DNA from: 34-65-8 sp964516135
Lineage (GTDB): Bacteria; Pseudomonadota; Alphaproteobacteria; Sphingomonadales; Sphingomonadaceae
Assembly (NCBI GenBank): GCA_964516135.1
Contig: CAZEWN010000009.1
Coordinates: forward strand, 1 to 64,000
Direction of reading: 5' to 3'
Length of the DNA stretch: 64,000 nt
Part shown: positions 23,919 to 32,597 of the stretch, one piece after another
Layout: each line of letters begins with the position of its first letter
How positions within the stretch are numbered: the first letter of the stretch is position 1
Made by a program: the position numbers and the translations under genes
The notes under the pieces: model-generated
Seen by the model: the letters and a program-made list of their open reading frames with translations, nothing else
Told to the model about the DNA's origin: nothing
Database searches by the model: none

Positions 23919-25967
23919 TCAAGCAAGATTGATCAGGATGTTTCCGACCGCGTCGACCGTTGCGACGCAGCCGGATTCGATCAGGGTGGTTGAATCCATT
24001 TCGGTCACGATTGCCGGGCCTGGGATCTTGTCACCCTGGCGCAGCTTCGCGCGGTCGTAGATGACGGCCGCCTGTTCGCGCCCATCCATCCACAGCGTGT
24101 GATCGCGTATTTTCGCGCCGGAAGGATCGCCATCGCCGGTGGGCAATTCGGCCGCCGGCAAGCTCGGCGCCTCGCCAAGGGCAACCGCACGAAGGTTCAC
24201 GATCTCGTGCGGAGTATCCATGTTGAACGTGAACAGACGGTGATGTTCTTCGTCGAACCGTTCGAGGATACCCGCGATGCCACGTTCGCGAAGCGTTGCC
24301 TGGTCAATGGTCAGCGGCACTTCGAAAGCCTGCCCGGCATAGCGTACATCGACCTCGAACTCGCTGGTTACACTGTCTTCCGCGATACCGTCGGCAATCA
24401 AAGCGGAGCGGGTCTGCGTGGCCATTTCATCAAGCAGCGAAACCAGTTCCTCTACATCGGTTTCCCCCGCGAGCCGGCTGAAACTGCGCGCGGTCTCTGT
24501 TCGCATGCGAGTGGTCGCATCGCCAAGCGCGCATAGAACGCCGGGGGAAACCGGGCTGACCGCAGGCCAACTGCCCATCAGCCGTGCGACCGCATTGACG
24601 TGCAGCGGCCCCGCGCCCCCAAAACCCATCAGCGCGAAGTGGCGCGGATCGTAACCCTGCTGGACCGAAATCATCCGCAGCGCGCCGAACATGTTTTCAT
24701 TGACGATGTCGATGATCCCGCGCGCGGCATCCATCAGCGGAATACCCAGCGCGTCGGCAATGGTCTGCACCGCGCGCTTGGCGCCTTCGCGGTCGAGCTT
24801 GAACGCGCCGCCGAGAAGATCTTCTGGCAAATAGCCGAGCACCACATTGGCGTCGGTCACGGTCGGCGCCTCGCCCCCCTTGCCATAAGCGACCGGCCCG
24901 GGAACAGCTCCCGCGCTTTGGGGGCCGACGCGCAGGGCCTTGGTCAGTTCGGGAACATAGGCGATCGATCCGCCGCCCGCGCCGACCGTCTTCACGTCGA
25001 GCGAAGACGCGCGCACCGAAAGGTGCCCGACTTCGGTCGTCCGCACGCGGCGCGGCTCAAGGTTCTCGATCAGCGCCACATCGGTGGAGGTGCCGCCGAC
25101 ATCGAGCGTGAGGATGTTGCGAAGGCCCGCGTTCTTGGCGACCCACAGCGCGCCGGTAACACCGCCAGCGGGCCCGGACATCAGGATGTTGACCGGATGC
25201 TCTTCCGCCGCATGCGAGCTCATCAGGCCGCCGTCGGAGCGCAATAGCGACAGCTTCCCAGTAACGCCCGCTTCCTGCAACTTGTCGCGCAGGTTGGAGA
25301 CATACTTGCCCACCACCGGGCGAACCGAGGCATTGGCGACAGTCGACAGTGTGCGTTCGTATTCCTGCATTTCGGGCAGCACTTCGTGGCTTAGCGAAAC
25401 CGGCAGACCTGGCATCATCTCGCGCGCGATCGCGCCAATCCGCGCCTCATGCGCGCCGTTGGTATAGGCATTGATCAGGCTGACGGTGATCGCCTCCACC
25501 CCGCTGTCGCGCAGCTGGGCGAGCTTGTCGCGGATTTCGGCCTCGTCGAGCGGACGCACTTCCTGGCCGTCGGCATCCATCCGTCCCTTGACTGTCACGG
25601 TATCTTCCAGCGCGGCGAGCGGCTGCGGCTTGGGCCAGATAATCCACGCGGCAAGACCGCCCGGCACGAAGCTGCGCGCGATCTGCATCACATCGCGATA
25701 GCCCTCTGTCACGACGAGGCCGACGCGCGCGCCTTTCCCCTCCAGCACGGCGTTGGTCGCCACGGTGGTGCCATGCAGAAAGAATTCGATCTGGGCGGGA
25801 TCGACCCCGGCCTGCCCGGTCACCGCGTTCACGCCCGCCAGGATGCCTTCGGAACTGTCATGCGGCGTGGATGGCGTCTTGTGCCGCCAGAAACGCCCGC
25901 TGTCGTCATCGAACAGCAGCAGATCGGTAAACGTACCCCCCACGTCGACGCCAAGCCGGTAACCCAT
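23919..25967 (-). CDS. hyuA: Hydantoinase A / oxoprolinase family subunit
   Basis: A 682-residue HyuA-type ATPase subunit of an ASKHA fold: RLGVDVGGTFTDLLLFDD at the N-terminus is the phosphate-1 motif, LHGTTVATNAVLEGKGA near 68 and LTLDVGGTSTDVALI near 290 complete the nucleotide site. It phosphorylates or activates the amide substrate opened by HyuB. The ATG at 25967 overlaps the stop of the HMG-CoA-lyase-type gene (TGATG), and hyuB follows 10 bases after its stop. The C-terminal domain has the usual oxoprolinase layout. Caprolactamase, N-methylhydantoinase and oxoprolinase roles are all open. Confidence 0.9.
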   Translation of the reverse strand: MGYRLGVDVGGTFTDLLLFDDDSGRFWRHKTPSTPHDSSEGILAGVNAVTGQAGVDPAQIEFFLHGTTVATNAVLEGKGARVGLVVTEGYRDVMQIARSFVPGGLAAWIIWPKPQPLAALEDTVTVKGRMDADGQEVRPLDEAEIRDKLAQLRDSGVEAITVSLINAYTNGAHEARIGAIAREMMPGLPVSLSHEVLPEMQEYERTLSTVANASVRPVVGKYVSNLRDKLQEAGVTGKLSLLRSDGGLMSSHAAEEHPVNILMSGPAGGVTGALWVAKNAGLRNILTLDVGGTSTDVALIENLEPRRVRTTEVGHLSVRASSLDVKTVGAGGGSIAYVPELTKALRVGPQSAGAVPGPVAYGKGGEAPTVTDANVVLGYLPEDLLGGAFKLDREGAKRAVQTIADALGIPLMDAARGIIDIVNENMFGALRMISVQQGYDPRHFALMGFGGAGPLHVNAVARLMGSWPAVSPVSPGVLCALGDATTRMRTETARSFSRLAGETDVEELVSLLDEMATQTRSALIADGIAEDSVTSEFEVDVRYAGQAFEVPLTIDQATLRERGIAGILERFDEEHHRLFTFNMDTPHEIVNLRAVALGEAPSLPAAELPTGDGDPSGAKIRDHTLWMDGREQAAVIYDRAKLRQGDKIPGPAIVTEMDSTTLIESGCVATVDAVGNILINLA

Positions 25968-26896
25968 CAGCAATTGATCCCTTCACGTTCGCGCGGCACG
26001 GGAAAACCGCCCGCCTTGCCCACCATTGCGGGCAGTTGCTTCCCCATCTCGCCGCCCAGCCAGTGATTGGTGGCGACGAGCTGATCCAGATCGAGCCCGG
26101 TCGCGATGCCCGCGCGCTCGAGCATATAGACGACGTCTTCGGTCGCGACGTTGCCGGCCGCGCCAGGGGCGAAGGGGCATCCACCAAGCCCGCCGATCGA
26201 CGCATCGATGGTCCGCGCACCAGCGCCAATCGCCGCCCAGACATTCGCAAGGCCCGTGCCCCGGGTATTGTGAAGATGGACCCGCACGGGCACATCGCCG
26301 GTCGCCGCGCGCACCGATGTCACCAATCGGTGCACGTGCGCGGGGTTGCCTACGCCAATGGTATCGGCGAGACCGATTTCCGCGGCGCCCGCCCGCGCCA
26401 GCGCCTCGGCCATCGCCACGACGCGCGTTTCTGCGACTTCCCCTTCGAAGGGGCAGCCGAAGCTGGCTCCGATGGTCGCTTGCGCGCTCAGGCCTGCCGC
26501 GCGCGCGAGTTCGAATATTTCGGCACATGCGTCGACCGATCCGTCGCTCGTCTGGCCCTGGTTTGCCATTGCGAACCGGTCGGTGGCGACAGCGACCGCG
26601 CCCAACTGGTCGATCCGGCCCGTCGCGATAGCCCGCTCGGCGCCCCGGCGGTTCATGACGAGGCCGATATAAGTCACATCGGCGCGATCGGGCAGGCCGG
26701 CGCACACCGCGTCGGCGTCCGCCATTTGCGGAACCGCCCGCGGGTTGACGAAACTGGCGACTTCGATCCGGCGTGCCCCGGCATCGATCGCTCGCTTGAT
26801 CAGAGCCAGCTTCGTTTCGGTCGAAACCTGGCCAGGTTCGTTCTGCAGACCGTCGCGCGGGCTGACCTCGACGATTTCAACACTATCTGTATACAT
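25967..26896 (-). CDS. mvaB: Hydroxymethylglutaryl-CoA lyase family enzyme
   Basis: A 309-residue TIM-barrel lyase of the HMG-CoA lyase / DRE-metallolyase family, which cleaves 3-hydroxy-3-methylglutaryl-CoA-like thioesters into acetyl-CoA and a keto compound. Metal and catalytic residues are visible: R14-D15 in SPRDGLQNE, H207 and H209 in VHLHNTRG, and C240 in the GGLGGCPFAPGAAGNVATED signature. Here it heads an operon with HyuA, HyuB, a CoA-transferase and an amidase. It could act on HMG-CoA or on another tertiary 3-hydroxyacyl-CoA; leucine-degradation partners are absent. TGTATACA overlaps its start codon. Confidence 0.88.
   Translation of the reverse strand: MYTDSVEIVEVSPRDGLQNEPGQVSTETKLALIKRAIDAGARRIEVASFVNPRAVPQMADADAVCAGLPDRADVTYIGLVMNRRGAERAIATGRIDQLGAVAVATDRFAMANQGQTSDGSVDACAEIFELARAAGLSAQATIGASFGCPFEGEVAETRVVAMAEALARAGAAEIGLADTIGVGNPAHVHRLVTSVRAATGDVPVRVHLHNTRGTGLANVWAAIGAGARTIDASIGGLGGCPFAPGAAGNVATEDVVYMLERAGIATGLDLDQLVATNHWLGGEMGKQLPAMVGKAGGFPVPREREGINC
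26888..26895. promoter_or_regulatory. TGTATACA palindrome at the lyase start codon
   Basis: TGTATACA repeats the core of the TTGTATACAA site found 728 bases away in the GntR/TonB-receptor control region. It overlaps the ATG of the HMG-CoA-lyase-type gene, so a second GntR contact there could block read-through into the operon. An eight-base palindrome occurs by chance too often to be sure. Confidence 0.3.
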
Positions 26897-26903
26897 ATGG
26901 AAG

Positions 26904-27584
26904 CTAAGCCTTTCGCACGCGATTGTGCGCGTCGATGGCGCTCAGGCCGCGATGCGCGTCAGCGTAGGCATGGAAGGCGCGGCGGATATGGCCCGCCATG
27001 ATTGATTCAGCCCATGCGCCGTCACGTCGGGCGAACGCGGCCAGCAACTCGTCGTGCTCACCATGGGACCGGCGCAATTCTTCCCGACCATATTGATGGG
27101 CGGTGCGCCAGACGACCGGCTGCTCGATCAGCGTGCCGATCAGGCTCGAAAGGCGCGGCGATGCGGCCAAGCGCAGGATGATCGCGTGGAACGCGCGGTT
27201 GCGCTCCAGGAACACCTCGATATCGGGTGGGGCCAGCGAAATTGCCCTGCCGATCGCGGCATTGCATTCGCGCATTTCCCCCAGAGTGCGGTCGTCTATC
27301 CGTTCCGCCGCCCGCCGCGCCGCGTGAGCCTCCAGCATGGCCCGCAGCTCGAATACATCCTCGATATCGTCGAGCGACCAGTCCGAAACGAAGCTCCGCT
27401 GCGACTCGCTGCGCCGGACGAGCATGTCCGCTTCTAGCCGCCGCAACGCTTCGCGCACGGGCGTGCGCGATACGCCGCATCGCTCCGCGAGCGCCTCTTC
27501 ACCCAACTGGTCGCCAGGCGCGAGTTCGCCGGAGATGATCATCTCCCGAATCGTCGCATAGGCTCGGTCGGAGGCGCGTGACAT
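26904..27584 (-). CDS. GntR family regulator, FCD (FadR) subfamily
   Basis: A 226-residue repressor-type protein with an N-terminal winged helix (YATIREMIISGELAPGDQLGEEALAERCGVSRTPVREALRRLE, residues 9-51) and a helical FCD ligand-binding domain (about 75-215), whose members bind metal plus a small carboxylate. It lies just upstream of the HMG-CoA-lyase operon on the same strand (7 bases) and divergent from a TonB receptor, so it probably controls both directions. A TTGTATACAA palindrome in the shared 108-base region is the likely operator. Confidence 0.9.
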   Translation of the reverse strand: MSRASDRAYATIREMIISGELAPGDQLGEEALAERCGVSRTPVREALRRLEADMLVRRSESQRSFVSDWSLDDIEDVFELRAMLEAHAARRAAERIDDRTLGEMRECNAAIGRAISLAPPDIEVFLERNRAFHAIILRLAASPRLSSLIGTLIEQPVVWRTAHQYGREELRRSHGEHDELLAAFARRDGAWAESIMAGHIRRAFHAYADAHRGLSAIDAHNRVRKA

Positions 27585-27615
27585 TCCTGATCCAAATCAG
27601 CTTGACCAACCCGAT

Positions 27616-27625
27616 TTGTATACAA
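27616..27625. promoter_or_regulatory. Putative GntR/FCD operator TTGTATACAA
   Basis: A perfect 10-base palindrome, with the T-x-G-T...A-C-x-A pattern typical of FCD-type GntR regulators, lies in the AT-rich intergenic region between the GntR gene (start 27584) and the TonB receptor gene (start 27693). It would occlude promoters in both directions. The match is by pattern and position only. Confidence 0.55.
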
Positions 27626-27692
27626 TAAATGATTCTGGTCGCAAGGTGGTTAAATGCCCGCCGACAGAGCGGGCGTTCCGGGAGGAAATTAT

Positions 27693-30230
27693 ATGCGCCT
27701 GCTCAAGACCCTGGCACTTGCCTCTACGGCTTCCGCCGTTCTGGCTGCCGTCCCCGTCCATGCCCAGCAATCTGCCAACGATCCGGTTTCGGCCGAATCA
27801 CCAGACCCAGGGATCGTGGTGACCGCCCGCCGCCAGAACGAGCGGCTGCAGGATGTCCCTGCATCCGTGTCCGTGCTCACCAGCGAAGCCATCGCCAACA
27901 CCGGGGCGACGAGCGCGGACGACTTCGCCCAGCTCACCCCCGGGGTCACGATCGTGACGGGCACTGCCGAGGCGGGCGACACACAGGTCAACATCCGCGG
28001 CATCAATGGCGCGCGCGATGCGGAAAGCTCGGTCGCACTGGTGGTCGATGGCATCCTCAAGACCAACACCGCCCAGCTCAATCAGCCCCAGGGCACCCTG
28101 CGTCAGGTCGAAATCCTGAAGGTACCGCAGGGCGCGCTTTACGGCCGCAACGCCGCGGCAGGCGCAATCGTGCTCCAGACCGTGAAGCCTGGCGACGTGT
28201 TCGAGGGCGCGATCAAGGGCTCGTATGGCGAAAACAACACCTGGCAGGGCATGGGGCACATTGCGGGGCCACTGGGCGAAAATCTCGGGTTCGTCGTCTC
28301 AGGGCTTTATCGCCGGACCGATGGCTTCTTCCGCAATTCCTTCCTTGCCGACAGCAAGTCGGTCGATGACCAGGAAGTGTGGGCGGTTGACGGGCGCCTC
28401 GTCGCGGGTCTGGGCGATGCGACCGAACTCGACATCAAGGTGCGCTACTCCGAACTGCGCGGCGCCTCGATCGCGTTCAACGCGGCGTTCCACCTGCCCA
28501 ATTTCGCGGGCGTGAACCCCGCATTCTTCGAGGATGTGAACACGCATCCGTTCAACTTCTACAACAACATTCGGCCGACCAACGCGCAGGATAGCTTCGA
28601 CGTGTCGGCCAAGATTGACCATGAATTCGGCAACGGAATGACGCTGACGGCCTGGGCGCTCTATTCCGATGTCCAGCAATCACTTATCGCGGATGGCACG
28701 TCGGCCGATTTTGCCCGCTTCATCAGCGCCGTCGATCCTGACGTGTCGGATGCCGTGGCCGCCTGCTTCGCCAGCACGGCGAACCTCACCGGCTTTCCGG
28801 TCAACCAGCCCGGTTTCATCGGGCAGATACCTGTGCCGTTCATCTTCGCTCCGGCGAACGGATCGACTTTCGGCCCATACAGCCCGACCACCTGCGACGG
28901 GACGCAATACCAGATCCGCAACCAGCAAGACCTGAGTGCGGAAATACGCCTTGCCTCGGCCGACGATGGCCCGCTGACCTGGCAACTGGGCGCCTATTTC
29001 CTCAAAATCGACCGCGAAGTCGGGGTTTCGATCGGAGCGGACCTCGGGCTGGGCGTGATCCCCAGTCTCTATAATCCTCCGGAAAGCGACAACCCGACCT
29101 CGCTGCTGCTGGCGGACCAGTTCGACACCAACGTCTATGCCGCGTTTGGCTCGTTCGAATACGAGGTGAGCCCACAATTCACCGCGGGCGTGGCGCTGCG
29201 TTACGACATCGAAGACCGCACCACGCAATCACTGGTCCCGACTGCCGACGACCCGTTCACAGGCGGGCCGATCAATCCCGGCCAGGCGTTTGGCGCGCTG
29301 GCGCCGCAGGACGCGACCTTCAAGCAATTGCAGCCCAAGGTCAGCCTCAGCTACCAGCCGACGCCCGATCTCAACATTTATGCCAACTGGGGTATCGGCT
29401 TCAAGTCGGGCGGATTCAACAACCAGGGCTCGCAAGCGATTATCGATGCCTCGTTCAATGACGGGGTTACTCCGGGCACGATCGACGCCGACGTGCTGAT
29501 CACCGACCGATATCGCAAGGAAAAGAGCTCGGCCTTCGAAGTGGGTGTAAAGGGCTCGCTGCTCGACAACGCGATCACCTTCGACCTGGCGGGATATTAC
29601 ACCACGATCGACGACATGCAGTTCTTCGAATTTTTCGTCGGCACGTTCGGGCTGCTACGCGTCGTTTCAAACATCGACGAGGTCGAGGTAAAGGGCGTCG
29701 AGCTCAACCTGACCGGGCGCGTGGTCGACGGCTGGACGCTCTATGGCGCGTTCAATGTGACCGACAGCGAGATCAAGGCCAACGCCTCGCGTCCTTACAC
29801 GGTCGGCAACAAGTCGCCTTATACCGCCGACTGGACGATCAACTTGGGTAGCGAAATTCAGGCGCCGCTGACCGACGCGATCGACCTGTTGTTCCGCATG
29901 GATTACCGCCTGACCGGCCCGACCTGGTTCCATTCGGTGCAAGAACAGGTGCGCCCGACCATCTTCTCCGCGCTGCTCCCGATCTCGGCGCTGGCACTGC
30001 CGGGGTTCATTGGCGATGCCGACTACACCATCGCCCGGCGCGACACCTTCGGCGTGCTGAACGTGCGCGCGGGGATCGAGACGGGCAATTTCAGCGCTCA
30101 TGTATTCGCCGAGAATGTGCTCAACGAGAAATATCTCGCCGAAGTCATCCCGGCGATCGAGTTCGGCGGATCGTTCATTTCGCCCGGCGCCCGGCGGTTG
30201 GTCGGGGTCGAACTCGGCTACAGGTTCTGA
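27693..30230 (+). CDS. TonB-dependent outer-membrane receptor
   Basis: An 845-residue outer-membrane receptor for active uptake. Signal peptide LLKTLALASTASAVLAAVPVHAQ, a TonB-box-like GIVVTARRQNERLQDVP (about 52-68), a plug domain with QVNIRGINGARD and RQVEILKVPQGALYGRNAAAGAI (about 75-165), and a long beta-barrel ending in the aromatic LGYRF needed for BAM insertion. The start at 27693 follows a strong GGAGGAAAT. It is divergent from the GntR gene and four bases upstream of the racemase-fold gene, so it probably imports the substrate of that operon. The ligand is unknown and need not be a siderophore. Confidence 0.95.
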   Translation: MRLLKTLALASTASAVLAAVPVHAQQSANDPVSAESPDPGIVVTARRQNERLQDVPASVSVLTSEAIANTGATSADDFAQLTPGVTIVTGTAEAGDTQVNIRGINGARDAESSVALVVDGILKTNTAQLNQPQGTLRQVEILKVPQGALYGRNAAAGAIVLQTVKPGDVFEGAIKGSYGENNTWQGMGHIAGPLGENLGFVVSGLYRRTDGFFRNSFLADSKSVDDQEVWAVDGRLVAGLGDATELDIKVRYSELRGASIAFNAAFHLPNFAGVNPAFFEDVNTHPFNFYNNIRPTNAQDSFDVSAKIDHEFGNGMTLTAWALYSDVQQSLIADGTSADFARFISAVDPDVSDAVAACFASTANLTGFPVNQPGFIGQIPVPFIFAPANGSTFGPYSPTTCDGTQYQIRNQQDLSAEIRLASADDGPLTWQLGAYFLKIDREVGVSIGADLGLGVIPSLYNPPESDNPTSLLLADQFDTNVYAAFGSFEYEVSPQFTAGVALRYDIEDRTTQSLVPTADDPFTGGPINPGQAFGALAPQDATFKQLQPKVSLSYQPTPDLNIYANWGIGFKSGGFNNQGSQAIIDASFNDGVTPGTIDADVLITDRYRKEKSSAFEVGVKGSLLDNAITFDLAGYYTTIDDMQFFEFFVGTFGLLRVVSNIDEVEVKGVELNLTGRVVDGWTLYGAFNVTDSEIKANASRPYTVGNKSPYTADWTINLGSEIQAPLTDAIDLLFRMDYRLTGPTWFHSVQEQVRPTIFSALLPISALALPGFIGDADYTIARRDTFGVLNVRAGIETGNFSAHVFAENVLNEKYLAEVIPAIEFGGSFISPGARRLVGVELGYRF

Positions 30231-30233
30231 GCC

Positions 30234-30986
30234 ATGACCGGAGCGAAGCGCATCAAGGTGATCGTGCCGATCCCGATGGACGAGGCGGGCGTCGCCGCGC
30301 GTGCGGCGCAGCTTCCCGCCGGCTTCGTCACCCCCGGTTTCGCGCCCGAATTCGCGGCTGTGCCGTGGGGCGCGGCGCTGGGCGACAGCTATCACGACAT
30401 GCTGCTGATGGACTGGACAGTGTTCCAGGCGGGTATCGGCGCACAGGAGGAAGGTTATGCCGGCGTCCTGATCGACACGGTGTCCGATAGCGGGCTACGT
30501 GCGCTGCGCTCTCGCCTGGCCATCCCGGTGGTCGGTCCAGGCGAGGCTGCGTTCGCCACCGCGATGATGCTGGGCAAGAAGTTCACCGTGCTTACCATGT
30601 GGCGGCAATGGTTCCCGCTCTACGAGAAGACGCTGACCGAATATGGCTGGTGGAGCAGGGTTGCCTCGCTCCGCTCGATCGATACGCGGCCAGACGTGAC
30701 CGAACTGCTCGCGGGCAAGGAAGAGGTGATCTTCGGAAAGCTCAAGGCCGAAGCGCTACGCGCAATCGATGAAGACGGGGCGGACACGATTGTGCTCGGC
30801 TCCACCACCATGCACCAATCGGCCGCTTACCTGGCAGGCGAGCTGCCGGTGCCCGTGATCAACCCCGGCCAGGTCGCCTACAAGCAACTTGAGCTGCTGA
30901 TCAGCCTGGGCCTCGCGCATTCGAAAAAGGCGTTCCCCGCGCCCGAAGTGGGCAAGGACGCCGATATCAGGAGAGGCTGGCCATGA
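30234..30986 (+). CDS. Asp/Glu/hydantoin racemase superfamily protein without catalytic Cys
   Basis: A 250-residue protein of the aspartate/glutamate/hydantoin racemase superfamily by overall pattern: IKVIVPIPMDE at the start, GVLIDTVSDSGL near residues 77-88, and DTIVLGSTTMHQSAA near 184-197. Active hydantoin racemases carry one catalytic cysteine in each half (CFxDPGL and LGCAGM). Here the matching residues are T82 and S190, so a two-cysteine racemisation mechanism is not possible. Maleate isomerase and arylmalonate decarboxylase relatives use one cysteine, also missing. It may be a different lyase or an isomerase. It lies four bases after the TonB receptor stop, ahead of two SnoaL-like genes. 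Confidence 0.75.
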   Translation: MTGAKRIKVIVPIPMDEAGVAARAAQLPAGFVTPGFAPEFAAVPWGAALGDSYHDMLLMDWTVFQAGIGAQEEGYAGVLIDTVSDSGLRALRSRLAIPVVGPGEAAFATAMMLGKKFTVLTMWRQWFPLYEKTLTEYGWWSRVASLRSIDTRPDVTELLAGKEEVIFGKLKAEALRAIDEDGADTIVLGSTTMHQSAAYLAGELPVPVINPGQVAYKQLELLISLGLAHSKKAFPAPEVGKDADIRRGWP

Positions 30987-31411
30987 ACTGGAGCGAAGGC
31001 GGGCCGGGTCAAACGACCCTGCCCTACCCCCATTACATCGATATCGTCACCAAGCGGTACTTCGATGCGGTCGACAACAAAAAGCTGGAGCGAGTGCTCG
31101 ACTGCTTCACGCCCGACGCGGTGCTGACCGAGCAAACCTCGGGGACAGTCCACGACGGAATTGGTGCGATCAGCGCCATGTTCACGAAGCTGTTCGCGGA
31201 TTTTTCCGACATTTGGCACGGTAACTTCGTCCACACCGCCGACCCGGCGACGAATGCGATCTGTTCGCAGTTCACCGTGCTCATCACACCCAACGCCGGC
31301 GAGGAACTGCGGTACGAGAACTGTAACCGGTTCTATCTCAAGGACGACCGGTTCCACCGGGTCTATGTCTATATGAGCGGCGACAACCTGCTCAAGGAAG
31401 GGGACGCCTGA
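30983..31411 (+). CDS. SnoaL-like (NTF2 fold) protein
   Basis: A 142-residue cone-shaped alpha+beta protein of the SnoaL / NTF2-like superfamily, with the N-terminal helices IDIVTKRYFDAVDNKKLERVLDCF and the C-terminal strand VYVYMSGDN. The fold hosts isomerases, dehydratases and cyclases as well as non-enzymes. Its ATG overlaps the racemase-fold gene stop (ATGA), and the next SnoaL gene overlaps its own stop. The two paralogues probably pair with each other or serve consecutive steps. No certain catalytic Asp/His pair can be assigned. Confidence 0.75.
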   Translation: MNWSEGGPGQTTLPYPHYIDIVTKRYFDAVDNKKLERVLDCFTPDAVLTEQTSGTVHDGIGAISAMFTKLFADFSDIWHGNFVHTADPATNAICSQFTVLITPNAGEELRYENCNRFYLKDDRFHRVYVYMSGDNLLKEGDA

Positions 31412-31809
31412 TGCAGTACGCGCCCACGCTCTCGCGCGCTGAGCTCATCGACCTCGCCACGCAACGTTACTTCGCGCGGGTCGATGCCAAGGATATGGAG
31501 GCGACACTCGCCTGCTTCCATGACGAGGCGCTTTTCTGCATCCAGACCGCCTTCACCCGTCATTCGGGCAAGGACGAAATCCGGCGCATGTTCAACGATT
31601 TCTTCGCTGGCTACGAAACCATCGTGCACAAGGATTTCACCTGCACGGTCGATGAAAAGCACGGCCGCATCGCCGCCAGTTTCGAAGCGGTACTGACGGG
31701 GCACGATGGTTCCGTGACGCGGCTCCACAACACCAACTTCTGGCGCGTGCGCGACGGCAAGTTCCAGGAGGTGTACGTTTACATGAGCGGCGCAAACCCG
31801 CTCGTCTGA
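31411..31809 (+). CDS. Second SnoaL-like protein
   Basis: A 132-residue NTF2-fold protein, clearly a paralogue of the gene before it: both share the patterns TQRYFARVDAKDMEATLACF / TKRYFDAVDNKKLERVLDCF and end in VYVYMSG. Its ATG overlaps the upstream stop (TGATG). It is the last gene of the TonB receptor - racemase-fold operon and converges with the IclR gene, four bases between stops. Function is unknown. A heterodimer of the two paralogues is a reasonable guess. Confidence 0.75.
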   Translation: MQYAPTLSRAELIDLATQRYFARVDAKDMEATLACFHDEALFCIQTAFTRHSGKDEIRRMFNDFFAGYETIVHKDFTCTVDEKHGRIAASFEAVLTGHDGSVTRLHNTNFWRVRDGKFQEVYVYMSGANPLV

Positions 31810-31813
31810 CCGG

Positions 31814-32554
31814 TCAAACCGACCATTCAGCCATCGTGGCGCGCATGATCGCGGTGCATTCCGCCTCGCGGGCATGGATGCGGGAACTCAACCCCGCAAC
31901 CGCGACGACCATGATGGGATCGCCGGTCTTCAACGGGCTGCGGACAGCCATCGCGATGGCACCTGTATCGGGAAGCACCGCGTCATAGGCGGAGGCGATG
32001 CCGCTGGCTTGAGACTCCGCCACCAAATTGGCGAGATGCTCGGCCTCGCTTTCGGAGGCACCTTGCTTGCGCCACATCTGGAAGGTCCTGGCGCGTTCGT
32101 CTCCGGCAAGGGCTGCGAGATAGGCCGTCCCGATCGCGGTTCCCATCATCGGAAAACTGATGCCTTCCTCGACCTGGAGGGAAATGGGATGAACGCCGAT
32201 GAACGCGCGCAGGCACCGCATTTCCAGCCCGCTCGCCATCGTCAGGGTCACGGTTTCGCCGGTTTCATCGCGAAGCTTTTCCAGCGCGGGAAGGATCGCT
32301 TCGGAACCCAGCAGCGCCGCGGCCACCCAATCGCCAAGTTGCGCGACCCGCAATGTCGGAAAAAAGTCCCCATCGGATCGGTCCACGCTGAGATAACCCT
32401 GCGCGACCATGCTCTTCAAAAGCACGCTGAGGCTCGATTTGGGGTAGCCCAATCGCGCGCCTAGCTGGGTAAGCGACATTGGTCGCCGCTCGCTCGCGAA
32501 CGCTTCAAGGATTTCGAGCGCGCGCGCCGCCGATTTCACTAGTCCTTCGGTCAT
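31814..32554 (-). CDS. IclR family transcriptional regulator
   Basis: A 246-residue regulator: the N-terminal winged helix (about residues 5-65, MSLTQLGARLGYPKSSLSVLLKSM) and a C-terminal GAF-like effector domain (about 75-245) are the IclR layout. The ATG at 32554 is preferred to a TTG three codons upstream. It is the distal gene of the minus-strand operon (TonB receptor through lipoyl protein), 43 bases after the lipoyl gene stop, so it would regulate its own operon. The inverted repeat GTTCAC-TCTT-GTGAAC at 38,684 in the promoter region is a likely target. Confidence 0.9.
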   Translation of the reverse strand: MTEGLVKSAARALEILEAFASERRPMSLTQLGARLGYPKSSLSVLLKSMVAQGYLSVDRSDGDFFPTLRVAQLGDWVAAALLGSEAILPALEKLRDETGETVTLTMASGLEMRCLRAFIGVHPISLQVEEGISFPMMGTAIGTAYLAALAGDERARTFQMWRKQGASESEAEHLANLVAESQASGIASAYDAVLPDTGAIAMAVRSPLKTGDPIMVVAVAGLSSRIHAREAECTAIMRATMAEWSV

Positions 32555-32597
32555 CCGGGCCAACGCTTAGCCAAGCGGCATGCCCCCGCCAAGCATA

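Noticed and set aside
20820..26896. Acetone carboxylase for the HyuA/HyuB pair
   Set aside because: Acetone carboxylase has a third small subunit (AcxC type) beside the two large ones; no such gene is here, and the amidase and CoA-transferase partners fit amide opening better.
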